Made by a program: the position numbers and the translations under genes
Notes under the pieces: generated by a model
The model's input: only the letters and a program-made list of their open reading frames with translations
The model's database searches: none
Told to the model about the DNA's origin: nothing
Source of the DNA: an uncultured Eubacteriales bacterium
GTDB lineage: Bacteria; Bacillota; Clostridia; Oscillospirales; CAG-272
DNA: 64,000 bases
Reading direction: 5' to 3'
NCBI GenBank assembly: GCA_905187695.1
Contig: CAJJIY010000001.1
Coordinates: forward strand, 1-64,000
Shown: positions 52,327 through 60,957 of the stretch, in pieces
Layout: each line of letters opens with the position of its first letter
Position numbering within the stretch: the stretch's first letter is position 1

Positions 52327-52932
52327 TTATGCGCGCTTGGCCAGGACCTTGTCAACCAGTCCGTAAGCCAGCGCCTGTTCGGCGGTCATAAAGTTGTCCC
52401 GATCGGTATCTCTCTCAATCTGAGCAAGGTCACGGCCGGTGTTTTCGGCCAGGATCCGGTTAAGACGATCACGGGTGCGCAGAATCAGATCCGCCTGAAT
52501 TTTGATGTCAGAAGCCTGACCTTTCGCACCGCCCAAGGGCTGGTGGATCATGATCTCACTGCTCGGAAGCGCAAGGCGCTTGCCCTTCGTACCCGAAGAG
52601 AGCAGAAACGCGCCCATGGAGGCGGCCATGCCGATGCAGATTGTTGAAACATCGCATTTGATATAATTCATGGTGTCGTAAATGGCCATACCGGCTGTGA
52701 CAGAGCCGCCGGGGCTGTTGATATAAAAACTGATATCCTTGTCCGGATCCTGAGCTTCCAGGAAGAGCATTTGCGCCACTACCAACGAAGCTGTGGCGTC
52801 ATTGACTTCATCGGAAAGAAAAATAATGCGGTCGTTAAGCAACCGGGAAAAAATGTCGTAAGAGCGCTCGCCATGGCCGGTTTGTTCCACAACCATGGGA
52901 ACCAGCGCGTCATTTCTGAAAAAATCCATCAT
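52327..52932 (-). CDS. clpP: ATP-dependent Clp protease proteolytic subunit ClpP
   Basis: Serine protease subunit of ClpXP. The catalytic triad is visible: Ser105 in CIGMAASMGAFLL, His130 in EIMIHQPLGG, and an Asp near residue 179 in ERDTDRDNFM. The 201-residue length is normal, with a short N-terminal segment before LVPMVVEQTG. The start is one of two adjacent ATGs (52932/52929) with a GGAGG 13 bases upstream. It is followed by clpX and preceded by tig, the classic Bacillota order, with no lon gene after them. Confidence 0.97.
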   Translation of the reverse strand: MMDFFRNDALVPMVVEQTGHGERSYDIFSRLLNDRIIFLSDEVNDATASLVVAQMLFLEAQDPDKDISFYINSPGGSVTAGMAIYDTMNYIKCDVSTICIGMAASMGAFLLSSGTKGKRLALPSSEIMIHQPLGGAKGQASDIKIQADLILRTRDRLNRILAENTGRDLAQIERDTDRDNFMTAEQALAYGLVDKVLAKRA

Positions 52933-52978
52933 AATTCTTCAAAAACCTCCATTTTTAGACTTTTGGGGGGAATACGAC

Positions 52979-53009
52979 CGTAGCCGCGGACCTTTGAGCC
53001 GCGGCTACG
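52979..53009 (-). terminator. Stem-loop between tig and clpP (attenuator or processing site)
   Basis: Perfect 11-bp stem CGTAGCCGCGG (52979-52989) / CCGCGGCTACG (52999-53009). No T-tract follows directly on the minus strand, so it may reduce rather than stop read-through into clpP. Confidence 0.55.
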
Positions 53010-53028
53010 AAGAAGACGGGAAAATCGT

Positions 53029-54498
53029 TTATGCTTTTTCGTCCGCTTCAGGAGCCTCTTCTTTAGCTTCTTTTTTCGCGGCGGGTTTCTTTGCGGTGGT
53101 TTTGGTCGCGGTCTTTTTCGCGGCCGTTTTGGGAGTTTCGGCTTTTTCTGCCGTGGTTTTCTTCGTGGCAGTCTTCTTGGCGGCCGGTTTCTTTTCCGTT
53201 TTAGCGGTTTCGGGAGCGGCGTCGGTCACGGTTGCGTTGCTACGGACAAATTCCATGGCTTTCTTGACCTTCATATCCTCGGAAATGGCATCTTCCGGAA
53301 CGCTTTCCTTGACCTTGTCAACGGGCATATTATATGCCGTGGCAATACGGTTGTATTCGCCGTCAATGTCTTCGGCCGTGGCCTCAATTTTTTCAAGCTC
53401 CACAATTTTTTCAAGTGCCAGACGCGCCTTGACCTGACGCTCTGCCTGCGGGCGGAACTGCTCGCGGAGTTTATCCAGCGTCATGCCGGTATATTTGAGG
53501 TAAGTGTTGAGGTCAAGCCCGGACATCCGCAGACGGTTGTCATAGTCGCGCAGGAAGTTTTCGGCTTCGGCATCAAACATGGGGGCGGGAATATCGGCTT
53601 TCAGGCCGGAGATCAGTTCGTCCACCAGTGCCTCATCTACGGCGCTGTCAGCGCTCTGTTCATGTCTTTTCTGAATCTTTGCCTTCAAATCAGCCTTGTA
53701 TGCATCAAAGGTGTCAAATTCGGAAACATCTTTGGCAAAGTCGTCATCCAACTCGGGAAGTTCCACTTTGGTCAGCGCGTGAATCTTGCACTTGAAAGTT
53801 GCATCTTTGCCGGCCAAATCCTTGGAATGATACTCGGTGGGGAAGGTAACATTGACATCAAACGCATCATCTACTTTGTGGCCGATGACCTGATCCTCAA
53901 ATCCGGGAATAAAGGTTCCGGAACCGAGTTTCAGCGCGTAATTTTCGCCTTTGCCGCCGTCAAATGCTTTTCCTTCGCAAAAACCTTCATAGTCGATCAC
54001 AGCCGTATCGCCGGATTCGGCCGCGCGTCCCATCACTTCGGTCTCGCGGGAGTTGCGCTCGCGAACCGTGTTGATTTCGGCGTCAAGCTCCGCATCGGTC
54101 ACGGGAGCAACCGTGCGGGTGGCGGTAAGCCCTTTATAAGCGCTGAGTTCCACATCGGGTTTGACATAAACCTTTGCGGACAGCACAAGACCGTTTTCGT
54201 CCAGAGACACAATGTCCATTTCGGGTTGAGCAACAGGAGAAATGCCGGATTCCTTCACGGCATCGTTATACACACCGGGAATGAGGTCATTGATGGCAGT
54301 TTCATAGAAAACTTCTTTGCCGTACATCTTTTCGATGATGGCGCGGGGCGCTTTGCCTTTTCTAAAACCGGGAACGGTGATTTTTTTACTTTCCTGCTGG
54401 AAAGCCTTCGTTACGGCTTCGTCAAAAGTTGCTTTGTCTACCGAGATCTGCAACTCAAACTTGCCGCCCTCGATTTTTTCAGCTTTCACCAATTTCAT
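53029..54498 (-). CDS. tig: Trigger factor with a long basic low-complexity C-terminal tail
   Basis: Ribosome-bound chaperone and peptidyl-prolyl isomerase. The N-terminal ribosome-binding signature is FRKGKAPRAIIEKMYG, the FKBP-type domain begins after GDTAVIDYEGFCEG, and the C-terminal chaperone arms follow. The first about 422 residues match usual length; the last about 67 are Lys/Ala/Thr-rich (KKPAAKKTATKKTTAEKAE and so on) and end acidic. Such a histone-H1-like tail is unusual for trigger factor. ATG at 54498 has GGAGG eight bases upstream, giving 489 residues. Own sigma-A promoter. Confidence 0.93.
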   Translation of the reverse strand: MKLVKAEKIEGGKFELQISVDKATFDEAVTKAFQQESKKITVPGFRKGKAPRAIIEKMYGKEVFYETAINDLIPGVYNDAVKESGISPVAQPEMDIVSLDENGLVLSAKVYVKPDVELSAYKGLTATRTVAPVTDAELDAEINTVRERNSRETEVMGRAAESGDTAVIDYEGFCEGKAFDGGKGENYALKLGSGTFIPGFEDQVIGHKVDDAFDVNVTFPTEYHSKDLAGKDATFKCKIHALTKVELPELDDDFAKDVSEFDTFDAYKADLKAKIQKRHEQSADSAVDEALVDELISGLKADIPAPMFDAEAENFLRDYDNRLRMSGLDLNTYLKYTGMTLDKLREQFRPQAERQVKARLALEKIVELEKIEATAEDIDGEYNRIATAYNMPVDKVKESVPEDAISEDMKVKKAMEFVRSNATVTDAAPETAKTEKKPAAKKTATKKTTAEKAETPKTAAKKTATKTTAKKPAAKKEAKEEAPEADEKA

Positions 54499-54539
54499 TT
54501 TTTCTTCCTCCAAAAGATAGAAAAATTCACATACAGCTT

Positions 54540-54568
54540 ATTTTAGCAATTTCGCGCCTTTTTGTCAA
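54540..54568 (-). promoter_or_regulatory. Sigma-A promoter of tig
   Basis: Minus-strand TTGACA (54568-54563) and TAAAAT (54545-54540) with a 17-nt spacer, about 40 nt upstream of the start codon. Confidence 0.85.
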
Positions 54569-54605
54569 GTCATTTCCATAAAATAAAATGAAAGGAATGA
54601 CAAAA

Positions 54606-55406
54606 TCAACCGAAAGGACGGAATTTGTCATCTTCGGTGAGCCCAAGCTGGTCCGCGACTTCCTGCAAGCGATGATAGCAATTTTTGAACGCGGCCGGAT
54701 GATGCGCGTCAGATCCGATATAGAAAAGGCAACCAGCCTTTTTTGCCGCGCGGAACACACGGAAAGTGGCCTCTTTGGTTTCTTCCGGCTTATTGCCGAA
54801 ATAAAAATCATCGGAGTTAAGCTCAATGCCTACACCGCGCTCGGCCGATTTTTCAAACAGTTCGGAAAGTTCTTCGTCTTTGAGCATTTCCAACACCTTA
54901 TAGTACTCGCCATTGGGTGCAATCAGACTGCAGGCCAGATGAGCGATACCGATTTTGTGGAAAGGTAAGTCCATGTCAAGTACGCCGCGGAAACGGGAGA
55001 CCCATGCCGCCGCCCGTTCTTCAAGCGTGGCATCCCGACGAATGGTAAAGTCTTTCATGTGCAGGTGTGTGGTCGGAATAATGATAAATTCCATTTTGTC
55101 CATCAACGGTTTGGTAATACCAAGCGTCATATGTTTATCAAGATCCGTTTCACAACCGAAATGAAACTCTACTTCCGGGTCCTGAGGAAGGGGAAGAGCC
55201 GCGGCAATGTGGGCATAGTCCTGTTTTTTGTAAAAGTCGCTGGCACCGGGAACATTTTCATCCCAGTAGTGATCGGTCAGGCACAGCTTTTTTATGCCTT
55301 TTTCTTTGGCAATCTCAAGAATATGCGCGGGGGTTTCTTCCGGATCATTGGAACAAAGCGATAATTCCGAATGAATGTGGTAATCATGATCTACAAGATA
55401 TCTCAT
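54606..55406 (-). CDS. PHP-domain phosphoesterase (histidinol-phosphatase-like)
   Basis: Metal-dependent phosphoesterase of the PHP superfamily. The N-terminus DHDYHIHSELSLCS carries the HxH motif, followed by KLCLTDHYWDE, HFGCETDL, and the late YIGSDAHHPAAF. These residues bind two or three metals. Members include histidinol phosphatase and nucleotide or RNA phosphatases; no histidine genes are adjacent, so the substrate is left open. ATG at 55406 follows AAGGAG, giving 266 residues. It lies between tig and the metallophosphoesterase gene, all on the minus strand. Confidence 0.88.
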   Translation of the reverse strand: MRYLVDHDYHIHSELSLCSNDPEETPAHILEIAKEKGIKKLCLTDHYWDENVPGASDFYKKQDYAHIAAALPLPQDPEVEFHFGCETDLDKHMTLGITKPLMDKMEFIIIPTTHLHMKDFTIRRDATLEERAAAWVSRFRGVLDMDLPFHKIGIAHLACSLIAPNGEYYKVLEMLKDEELSELFEKSAERGVGIELNSDDFYFGNKPEETKEATFRVFRAAKKAGCLFYIGSDAHHPAAFKNCYHRLQEVADQLGLTEDDKFRPFG

Positions 55407-55432
55407 ACGATTTCTCCTTGTCGTTGGTTTTA

Positions 55433-56164
55433 TTATTCTTCCGGAAAAATCCGGTAGGGTACAAAAGAAAGAAAATCTGAGGAAATCATGGTAAAGCGGA
55501 TGCCGTCTGTGATATTTTCGCGTTTCTCGGTATAAACGCCGTGAATATGGCCAAAGTAGCACCTTCTGACGCCGGCTTGCTGAAGGATCTGTAGGGTCTC
55601 TTCGGAACGAAAACTGCGGAAAACGGGGGGGAAATGCAGGAAAACAAGGATTTCTTTCCCGGCATTTTCGCCGGTTTGCAGTAGTTTGGCGGCCTGTAAA
55701 CTCAATTTCAGACGCATAAGTTCCCGATTCATGATCTTCTTATAATCCACAGAACCGACGGTCAGTTGCTGATTTTCTTCCAGAAACCAGCCGCGCGTGC
55801 CGCAAACAATAAAATCTTCCACCACATAGGCGTTGTTATATAAAAGAGAAAGGGAAGAAAAGTGGTTTTCCGTGAAAAAGCGGGTTGCTTTGGCCGCTGT
55901 AGACCACCAAAAATCGTGGTTGCCCTTTCCCAGCAGTTTTTTTCCGGGCAGGCTGTCAAGAAAAGCAAAATCGCATTTCGTTTCCTCCAATGTCAGCGCC
56001 CATGAAATGTCGCCGGGGATCACCACGGTATCCTCCGGGGAAACCACGGCTGTCCAGTTTTTTTTGATTTTTTGCGTATAGTCCTGCCAGCGCGGGCCGA
56101 ACACATCCATTTTATGATCGGATGCACCGGAGAGGTGCAAATCCGCAATTGCGAACAACGCCAT
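55433..56164 (-). CDS. Calcineurin-like metallophosphoesterase
   Basis: Metallophosphatase with the full motif set: FAIADLHLSG at the N-terminus, VIPGDISWAL, LLGKGNHDFWW, and the C-terminal FLHFPP and YFGHIHGVY. These bind the two-metal centre. The 243-residue size matches a clostridial family of unknown substrate. ATG at 56164 follows AGAGGAATT, which fixes the start; upstream in-frame sequence crosses the divergent DUF1540 region. It is 26 nt from the PHP-domain gene and probably co-transcribed. Confidence 0.88.
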   Translation of the reverse strand: MALFAIADLHLSGASDHKMDVFGPRWQDYTQKIKKNWTAVVSPEDTVVIPGDISWALTLEETKCDFAFLDSLPGKKLLGKGNHDFWWSTAAKATRFFTENHFSSLSLLYNNAYVVEDFIVCGTRGWFLEENQQLTVGSVDYKKIMNRELMRLKLSLQAAKLLQTGENAGKEILVFLHFPPVFRSFRSEETLQILQQAGVRRCYFGHIHGVYTEKRENITDGIRFTMISSDFLSFVPYRIFPEE

Positions 56165-56270
56165 AATTCCTCTTTTTTCCAAAATGTTTTTGCGTATGAA
56201 AAAGACTGTAACGGGTAAACTGATATTGTCCCGGGAAACAAACCCCCGGGAGCGAGGAGTGAAAATAAAG

Positions 56271-56462
56271 ATGGATACGAATTGCAATAAGGATTACTGC
56301 GGTTGCGAGCATGTAAATGACGGCATCAGTTGCGATGTAAAAAATTGCCTTTATCACGAAGGAGACTGCCATTGCACAGCCGATCAGATTGCGGTAGGAC
56401 CCAGCTTTGCCACTTCCAGCACAGATACCGTGTGCGCCACTTTTAAACCTAAAAAGAACTGA
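56271..56462 (+). CDS. DUF1540 domain protein
   Basis: A 63-residue cysteine-rich protein of the DUF1540 family, seen mainly in Clostridia and often linked to sporulation or stress, with unknown function. Visible features: two short CxV/C-rich halves, ISCDVKNCLYHEGDCHCTAD and the conserved IAVGPSFATSSTDTVCATF. Nine cysteines suggest metal binding. ATG at 56271 with AGGAG eleven bases upstream is used; GTG at 56259 is possible. It is divergent from the metallophosphoesterase gene. The short spacing to its neighbour leaves room for overlapping promoters. Confidence 0.85.
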   Translation: MDTNCNKDYCGCEHVNDGISCDVKNCLYHEGDCHCTADQIAVGPSFATSSTDTVCATFKPKKN

Positions 56463-56570
56463 TTTTATCATTTCTTTCGGGGTTGAACCGAATTCCTGTC
56501 AGAATGGTAGTTTGAATCCGGCAGAGTGTTCCTATTTGAACGCTTTCGCGGATCATCTGCCGGAAGACCG

Positions 56571-56598
56571 GAAAACGGGGAAACCCCGTTTTCTTTTT
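56571..56598 (+). terminator. Terminator after the DUF1540 gene
   Basis: Stem GAAAACGGGG (56571-56580) / CCCCGTTTTC (56584-56593), loop AAA, followed by TTTTTC. Confidence 0.82.
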
Positions 56599-58076
56599 CA
56601 GGTGGCATTCCGGAGTACGACCTCGCTCATTGCGTCCGGAGTGATGACATCGGTAAATCGGATCGGGCGCTCGCCGATTCCGCGAAGCGGATAGGGAATT
56701 TCGGTTTGTGTTTTTTCGGAAAGCACCGCAAGCGCCCGGAGCGGATCTTTTTCTTCTATTCCAAGCGAACGGCAGACATCCAACGCAAACTTATAGGGGC
56801 TTGCGGTGGAGGCCACGATCATCGGGCGTAAATCGCCGCTTTCCTGCCGATATTGATGCGCGGCATGTACGCCGACCGCAGTATGTGGATCGATGAGATA
56901 GCGGTCGTCCCGGAAAGTATCCCGGATAGCCAAGGCGGTGTTTTCTTCATCGGCAAAATAACCGCAGAAATTTTCATCGATCAGCGCTTTTGTTTTCGCG
57001 TCCACAGTGTAGGCACCGGTGGCGGAAAGCTCGGCCATTTTTGCGGCAGTAACTTCCGGTCCGGCCGTAAAATAAAGAAGTCTTTCCAGATTGCTGGAAA
57101 TGAGAATATCCATAGAAGGGGACATCGTGAGATAAAAATCCCGGTTTCGGTCATAACGGCCGGTGCGAAGAAAATCAGTCAGAATATGGTTTTTGTTGGA
57201 GGCGCAAACCAGTTTTCCGAGCGGAAGCCCCATCCGTTTGGCCAGATATGCGGCAAAGATGTTGCCGAAATTGCCGGTCGGCACGGTCACATTAACCGTG
57301 TCGCCCATTTTGATCTTTCCCTTTGAAAGCAGATCGCAATAGGCGGAAACATAGTAGACAATCTGCGGTGCCAACCGTCCCCAGTTGATGGAGTTGGCCG
57401 ACGAGAGGAAATAGCCGCGTTCGGCCAATTTGCAGGCCATTTCAGAATCGGAAAAGATCTTTTTCACGCCGGTCTGCGCATCGTCAAAATTGCCTTTGAT
57501 TGCGACAACCTGTACATTTTTTCCGGTTTGGGTCTGCATTTGAAGTTTTTGCACGGTGCTGACGCCGTCTTCCGGATAGAAAACCAGAATACGGACGCGC
57601 TCAATATCCTTATATCCCTCAAGAGCCGCTTTTCCGGTGTCGCCGGAAGTGGCGACCAGAATGAGCGCCGTGCGTTTTTCACCGGTTTTAAGCAACGCGC
57701 GGGAAAGCAGACGCGGCATCATCTGAAGAGCCATGTCCTTGAATGCGGCGGTCGGCCCATGCCAGAGTTCTTGGGTATAAAGTCCGTCCGAAAGGGCATG
57801 GAGCGGTGCGGCCCCGCCCGGAAAGGCGCTTTCCGAATAAGCCGCAGCCGCATCCTGAAGCAGTTCGCCTTTACTGTAATCGGTCAGGAACTTTGAAAGA
57901 ACGGCCGCTGCCCGTTCGGGATAGGAAAGAGGAAGAAGAGCTTCCAACTCTTTGAAAGTCAGTACCGGAATGGATTCCGGGACAAAAAGGCCTCCGTCCG
58001 GAGCCAGACCCTGTTTGATGACCTGCGCACCGGTATAAGTTGCCGCGAAAGGATCGCGTGTGCTTCTGAATTTCAT
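56598..58076 (-). CDS. thrC: Threonine synthase
   Basis: PLP enzyme that converts O-phosphohomoserine to threonine. The PLP lysine is Lys113 in HGPTAAFKDMALQ, with SGDTGKAALEGYK and the phosphate-binding TGNFGNIFAAYLAKRMG later. The N-terminal signature YTGAQVIKQGLAPDGGLFVP is typical. At 492 residues it belongs to the longer bacterial form. ATG at 58076 follows AAGGAGATTT. The neighbours upstream are an M19 dipeptidase and yraN. No homoserine kinase or dehydrogenase is adjacent, but a phosphoglycerate-mutase-like gene lies 3.5 kb upstream (see findings). Confidence 0.95.
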   Translation of the reverse strand: MKFRSTRDPFAATYTGAQVIKQGLAPDGGLFVPESIPVLTFKELEALLPLSYPERAAAVLSKFLTDYSKGELLQDAAAAYSESAFPGGAAPLHALSDGLYTQELWHGPTAAFKDMALQMMPRLLSRALLKTGEKRTALILVATSGDTGKAALEGYKDIERVRILVFYPEDGVSTVQKLQMQTQTGKNVQVVAIKGNFDDAQTGVKKIFSDSEMACKLAERGYFLSSANSINWGRLAPQIVYYVSAYCDLLSKGKIKMGDTVNVTVPTGNFGNIFAAYLAKRMGLPLGKLVCASNKNHILTDFLRTGRYDRNRDFYLTMSPSMDILISSNLERLLYFTAGPEVTAAKMAELSATGAYTVDAKTKALIDENFCGYFADEENTALAIRDTFRDDRYLIDPHTAVGVHAAHQYRQESGDLRPMIVASTASPYKFALDVCRSLGIEEKDPLRALAVLSEKTQTEIPYPLRGIGERPIRFTDVITPDAMSEVVLRNAT

Positions 58077-58101
58077 ATAAATCTCCTTATGGGGCATAAT
58101 T

Positions 58102-59031
58102 TTATAAATTTTCCAACAGAAAACGCTCGCCGTTTTTAAAAAAGAGGCGTTCAATTTCGTCACTTGTAAAGCCGTCCGACCGGAGCGCGTCTATCAGGAG
58201 AGGTAGATCTCCGACCGAAGAAATACCGCGCGGCAACGCGTCCACACCGTCAAAATCACAGCCAAGCGCGGGTAAATCCTTTCCACCGATCTTATAGAGA
58301 TGGCGGATCTGAAGAAGAATCTCCGGTAACTGAACAGTCGTTTTTTCCGAAAGGAAAGGCGGGTAAAGATTCAGCCCGACAACGCCGCCCGATTGCGCAA
58401 TGGCGCGAATCTCCGCGTCTGTCAGGTTTCGGGTATGCGCGGAAAGCGCGGCGGCGCAGGAATGGGTGGCCAGCATCGGCGCGCCGTTTTTTTTGCAAAG
58501 TACCTCAATATCCCGAAAAGCACGGTGAGACGCATGCGAAACATCCGGTAAAATGCCGGATGAAAGAAAAAGCGAAAGCGCTTCATGACCGAAGGGTGAA
58601 AGGCCTATATCCGTGTCATGGGCACCGCCCAGCCGGTTTTCTCCGCGCCAGAACGGGGCGGCAAAACGAACGCCCATTTGTCGCAGAATTCCGATCCGGG
58701 AAAGGTTTCCCGCAAGAATCCGTGCGTCCTCCAGGGAGGGGATCAGCACGGTCTTTTTATTTTCCCAAGCGGATTGGATATCTTTGATTTCTCCGCTCAG
58801 GCAGACATTACTTTCCTTGGCATTTTCCCGCAGACACGCGGCCATGCGGACAACATAATCAAAACCCTCTGCATCCGGAACGGCGGGGGGCGTGAAGAAA
58901 GCGGTAACCTGAGTGACGCGCCCGAAAAAAGCCGTCCTTGAAAGGTCAAACTGTCCGTTGCTTTTCCAAAGGGTATTGCCGGAATGTAATAATGCGCCGG
59001 GCAGATCACAGTGGAAATCAAAAAGATTCAT
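58102..59031 (-). CDS. Membrane-type dipeptidase, M19 family
   Basis: Zinc dipeptidase of the renal dipeptidase (M19) family, without a signal peptide and so probably cytosolic. Metal ligands: DFHCD at residues 5-9 (His7, Asp9), Glu101 in SLEDA (usually EG), His166 in DVSHASHR and His190 in ATHSCAA. The late GCDFDGVDALPRGI is also typical. The 309-residue length is normal. ATG at 59031 follows AAAGGAG. It sits between yraN and thrC in the minus-strand operon. Its natural peptide is unknown. Confidence 0.93.
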   Translation of the reverse strand: MNLFDFHCDLPGALLHSGNTLWKSNGQFDLSRTAFFGRVTQVTAFFTPPAVPDAEGFDYVVRMAACLRENAKESNVCLSGEIKDIQSAWENKKTVLIPSLEDARILAGNLSRIGILRQMGVRFAAPFWRGENRLGGAHDTDIGLSPFGHEALSLFLSSGILPDVSHASHRAFRDIEVLCKKNGAPMLATHSCAAALSAHTRNLTDAEIRAIAQSGGVVGLNLYPPFLSEKTTVQLPEILLQIRHLYKIGGKDLPALGCDFDGVDALPRGISSVGDLPLLIDALRSDGFTSDEIERLFFKNGERFLLENL

Positions 59032-59061
59032 GCGGGCTCCTTTCCTTTGGCGATATGGCGA

Positions 59062-59478
59062 TTACACACCGTATTTTCTTGCATCAAAGGCATTTTCAAG
59101 GTGCACGATACGAAAAGGTAACAGCCGGCCGCGAGCGTTTTTTTGCAGATACACTTCAACTGCGTCAAAGCGGAGGTAAAGGGAAGTAGGATGCGTTTTC
59201 AGATAATCAAAAGCGGCGACCACGGTTCTGCTCCGTTTGGGGCGGTCAATGGCAACGGCCGGATATTCATCCAGCGTGCGCGGGTCATCCGGTCCGTCAT
59301 AAACCCGTGTTTTTACTTCCACAAAAGCCATTGCTTCGCGACTTTGAATAATCAAATCCAACTCGTAATGCCCGCAATGAACATTTCGTCCGACAATTCT
59401 GTAGCCTTGGCGGCGCAGATAGCGTGCGGCCAGTTTCTCGCCTTTTCTGCCAACCACTCCAGCAGTATATGCTTTCAT
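59062..59478 (-). CDS. yraN: YraN family putative endonuclease
   Basis: Small Holliday-junction-resolvase-like (PD-(D/E)xK) protein of the UPF0102 family. Signature GRKGEKLAARYLRRQGYRIVGRNV, then HYELDLII and AFVEVKTR, the latter two forming the nuclease-like core. ATG at 59478 overlaps the rnhB stop in an ATGA, giving 138 residues. The run rbgA-rnhB-yraN is a standard cluster in Bacillota. The activity is not proven for the family. Confidence 0.93.
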   Translation of the reverse strand: MKAYTAGVVGRKGEKLAARYLRRQGYRIVGRNVHCGHYELDLIIQSREAMAFVEVKTRVYDGPDDPRTLDEYPAVAIDRPKRSRTVVAAFDYLKTHPTSLYLRFDAVEVYLQKNARGRLLPFRIVHLENAFDARKYGV

Positions 59479-60077
59479 GACCCTGAAAGGAAGCGGATGA
59501 ATTTTGTCCGGTAAATCTCGCACGGACCGTATTTCCGAAGGGCATCCATATGTTCTTTGGTGCCATACCCTTTGTGTTTGGCAATGCCGTATTGCGGATA
59601 AAGGCGGTCAAGTTCCAGGCAGATCCTGTCCCGGGTGACTTTTGCCAGAATAGAAGCGGCGGCGATATTCGGTGAAATGGCGTCTCCGTGCACGACCGCA
59701 CGGGCCGGCAGGGTAAAACCGCGGGTGATATTCCCGTCTACCAAAGCAAAATCCGCACGGACCTGTAATCCCTCTATCGCGCGCCGCATGGCGTGCAGCG
59801 TTGCGGAAAGAATGTCGGTATTGTTGATTTCCTCCACGCTGCCGAGCGCCACACAGTAGGCAAGCGCATTTTCCCGGATCTGATCAAAAAGCAGATCCCG
59901 CTTTTTGGCGGAAAGCTTTTTGGAATCGTTGAGTCCGTCCAGAACAAGACCGACGGGCAAGATGCAGGCGGCCGCCGCGACGGGGCCGCAAAGTGGGCCC
60001 CGCCCGGCCTCGTCCACACCGCATATGGCTGTGTAACCGGCCTCGTTCAATTCGTTTTCGAGGCGATAATCAAGCAT
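59475..60077 (-). CDS. rnhB: Ribonuclease HII
   Basis: Removes ribonucleotides from DNA and RNA:DNA hybrids. Catalytic Asp22-Glu23 in CGVDEAGRGPLCGPV, a further Asp in FALVDGN, and SILAKVTRDRI with the last Asp. The 200-residue length is normal. ATG at 60077 follows GGGAGAAA and overlaps the rbgA stop by 8 nt. Confidence 0.96.
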   Translation of the reverse strand: MLDYRLENELNEAGYTAICGVDEAGRGPLCGPVAAAACILPVGLVLDGLNDSKKLSAKKRDLLFDQIRENALAYCVALGSVEEINNTDILSATLHAMRRAIEGLQVRADFALVDGNITRGFTLPARAVVHGDAISPNIAAASILAKVTRDRICLELDRLYPQYGIAKHKGYGTKEHMDALRKYGPCEIYRTKFIRFLSGS

Positions 60078-60954
60078 TTTTTTCTCCCTTCGGACAGATA
60101 TCCAGTGTCATTGCACCGATTTTCCCGGCCCGGAATTCATCCAGCAGCATATTGGCCGTGCGCTCCCGGTCGATTTCGCCGCCGCTGATAAGGAAACCGC
60201 GCTTCCGGCCGATGGCCAGAAACAGTTTTTCATCACTCACCTCGGGGGAAAAGGCGCTTTCGGTCAGTTTATAACGCGCGGCAAAAAGCGAAGGGTAAAG
60301 CCGCCGAAGCCGGCGGCAAAGCGCAATGGCCAGCGTTTCGATCTCCACCACATCATCTTTGATGGCGCCGGTAAATGTAAGATTTTCTCCCACCGTCCGG
60401 TCCTCAAAACGCGGCCAAAGCACGCCCGGCATATCCATAAGATCCAGCCCCATGCCGGTACTGATCCATTGCGGAATCAGAGTCACACCCGGGCGGTTTT
60501 CCACTTTTGCTTTTTTGGCACCCGAAAGCAGATTGATGAGTGAAGATTTGCCCACATTCGGAATACCGACCACCATGGCGCGCAAATGCCGTCCGCCCAT
60601 TCCTTTGCCTTCATAACGCTCGATTTTCTCTGAAAGAAGCGCCCGAACAGCAGGCATCAGTTTTTCTGTGCCTTTCTTCTCAAGGCAGTCAAAGGCAAGG
60701 GCGACATGGCCCTTTTCGGTATAATATGTTACAAATCTGCTGGTTGCGGCCGGATCGGCCAAGGATGATTTATTGAGTAAAGTTAAGAGCGGTTTTCCTT
60801 CGGTCAGGGCGCCGATTTCCGGATTTCTTGAAGAAATCGGGATGCGGGCATCGAGAAGTTCGATGACCAGATCCACATTTTTAAGGTTTTCTCGGATAAG
60901 CCGTCTTGTTTTGGCCATGTGGCCGGGGAACCACTGAATAATTTCGCTTGGCAT
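60070..60954 (-). CDS. rbgA: Ribosome biogenesis GTPase RbgA (YlqF)
   Basis: Circularly permuted GTPase for late 50S assembly. G-motif order is permuted: NKSSLAD (G4) precedes VVGIPNVGKSSLINLLSG (G1), with DMPGVLWP (G3) later. The N-terminal IQWFPGHMAKTRRLI is characteristic. The 294-residue length is normal. ATG at 60954 follows AAGGAATTG and lies three bases after the lepB stop. The order lepB-rbgA-rnhB-yraN is classic. Confidence 0.96.
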   Translation of the reverse strand: MPSEIIQWFPGHMAKTRRLIRENLKNVDLVIELLDARIPISSRNPEIGALTEGKPLLTLLNKSSLADPAATSRFVTYYTEKGHVALAFDCLEKKGTEKLMPAVRALLSEKIERYEGKGMGGRHLRAMVVGIPNVGKSSLINLLSGAKKAKVENRPGVTLIPQWISTGMGLDLMDMPGVLWPRFEDRTVGENLTFTGAIKDDVVEIETLAIALCRRLRRLYPSLFAARYKLTESAFSPEVSDEKLFLAIGRKRGFLISGGEIDRERTANMLLDEFRAGKIGAMTLDICPKGEKNA

Positions 60955-60957
60955 AAC

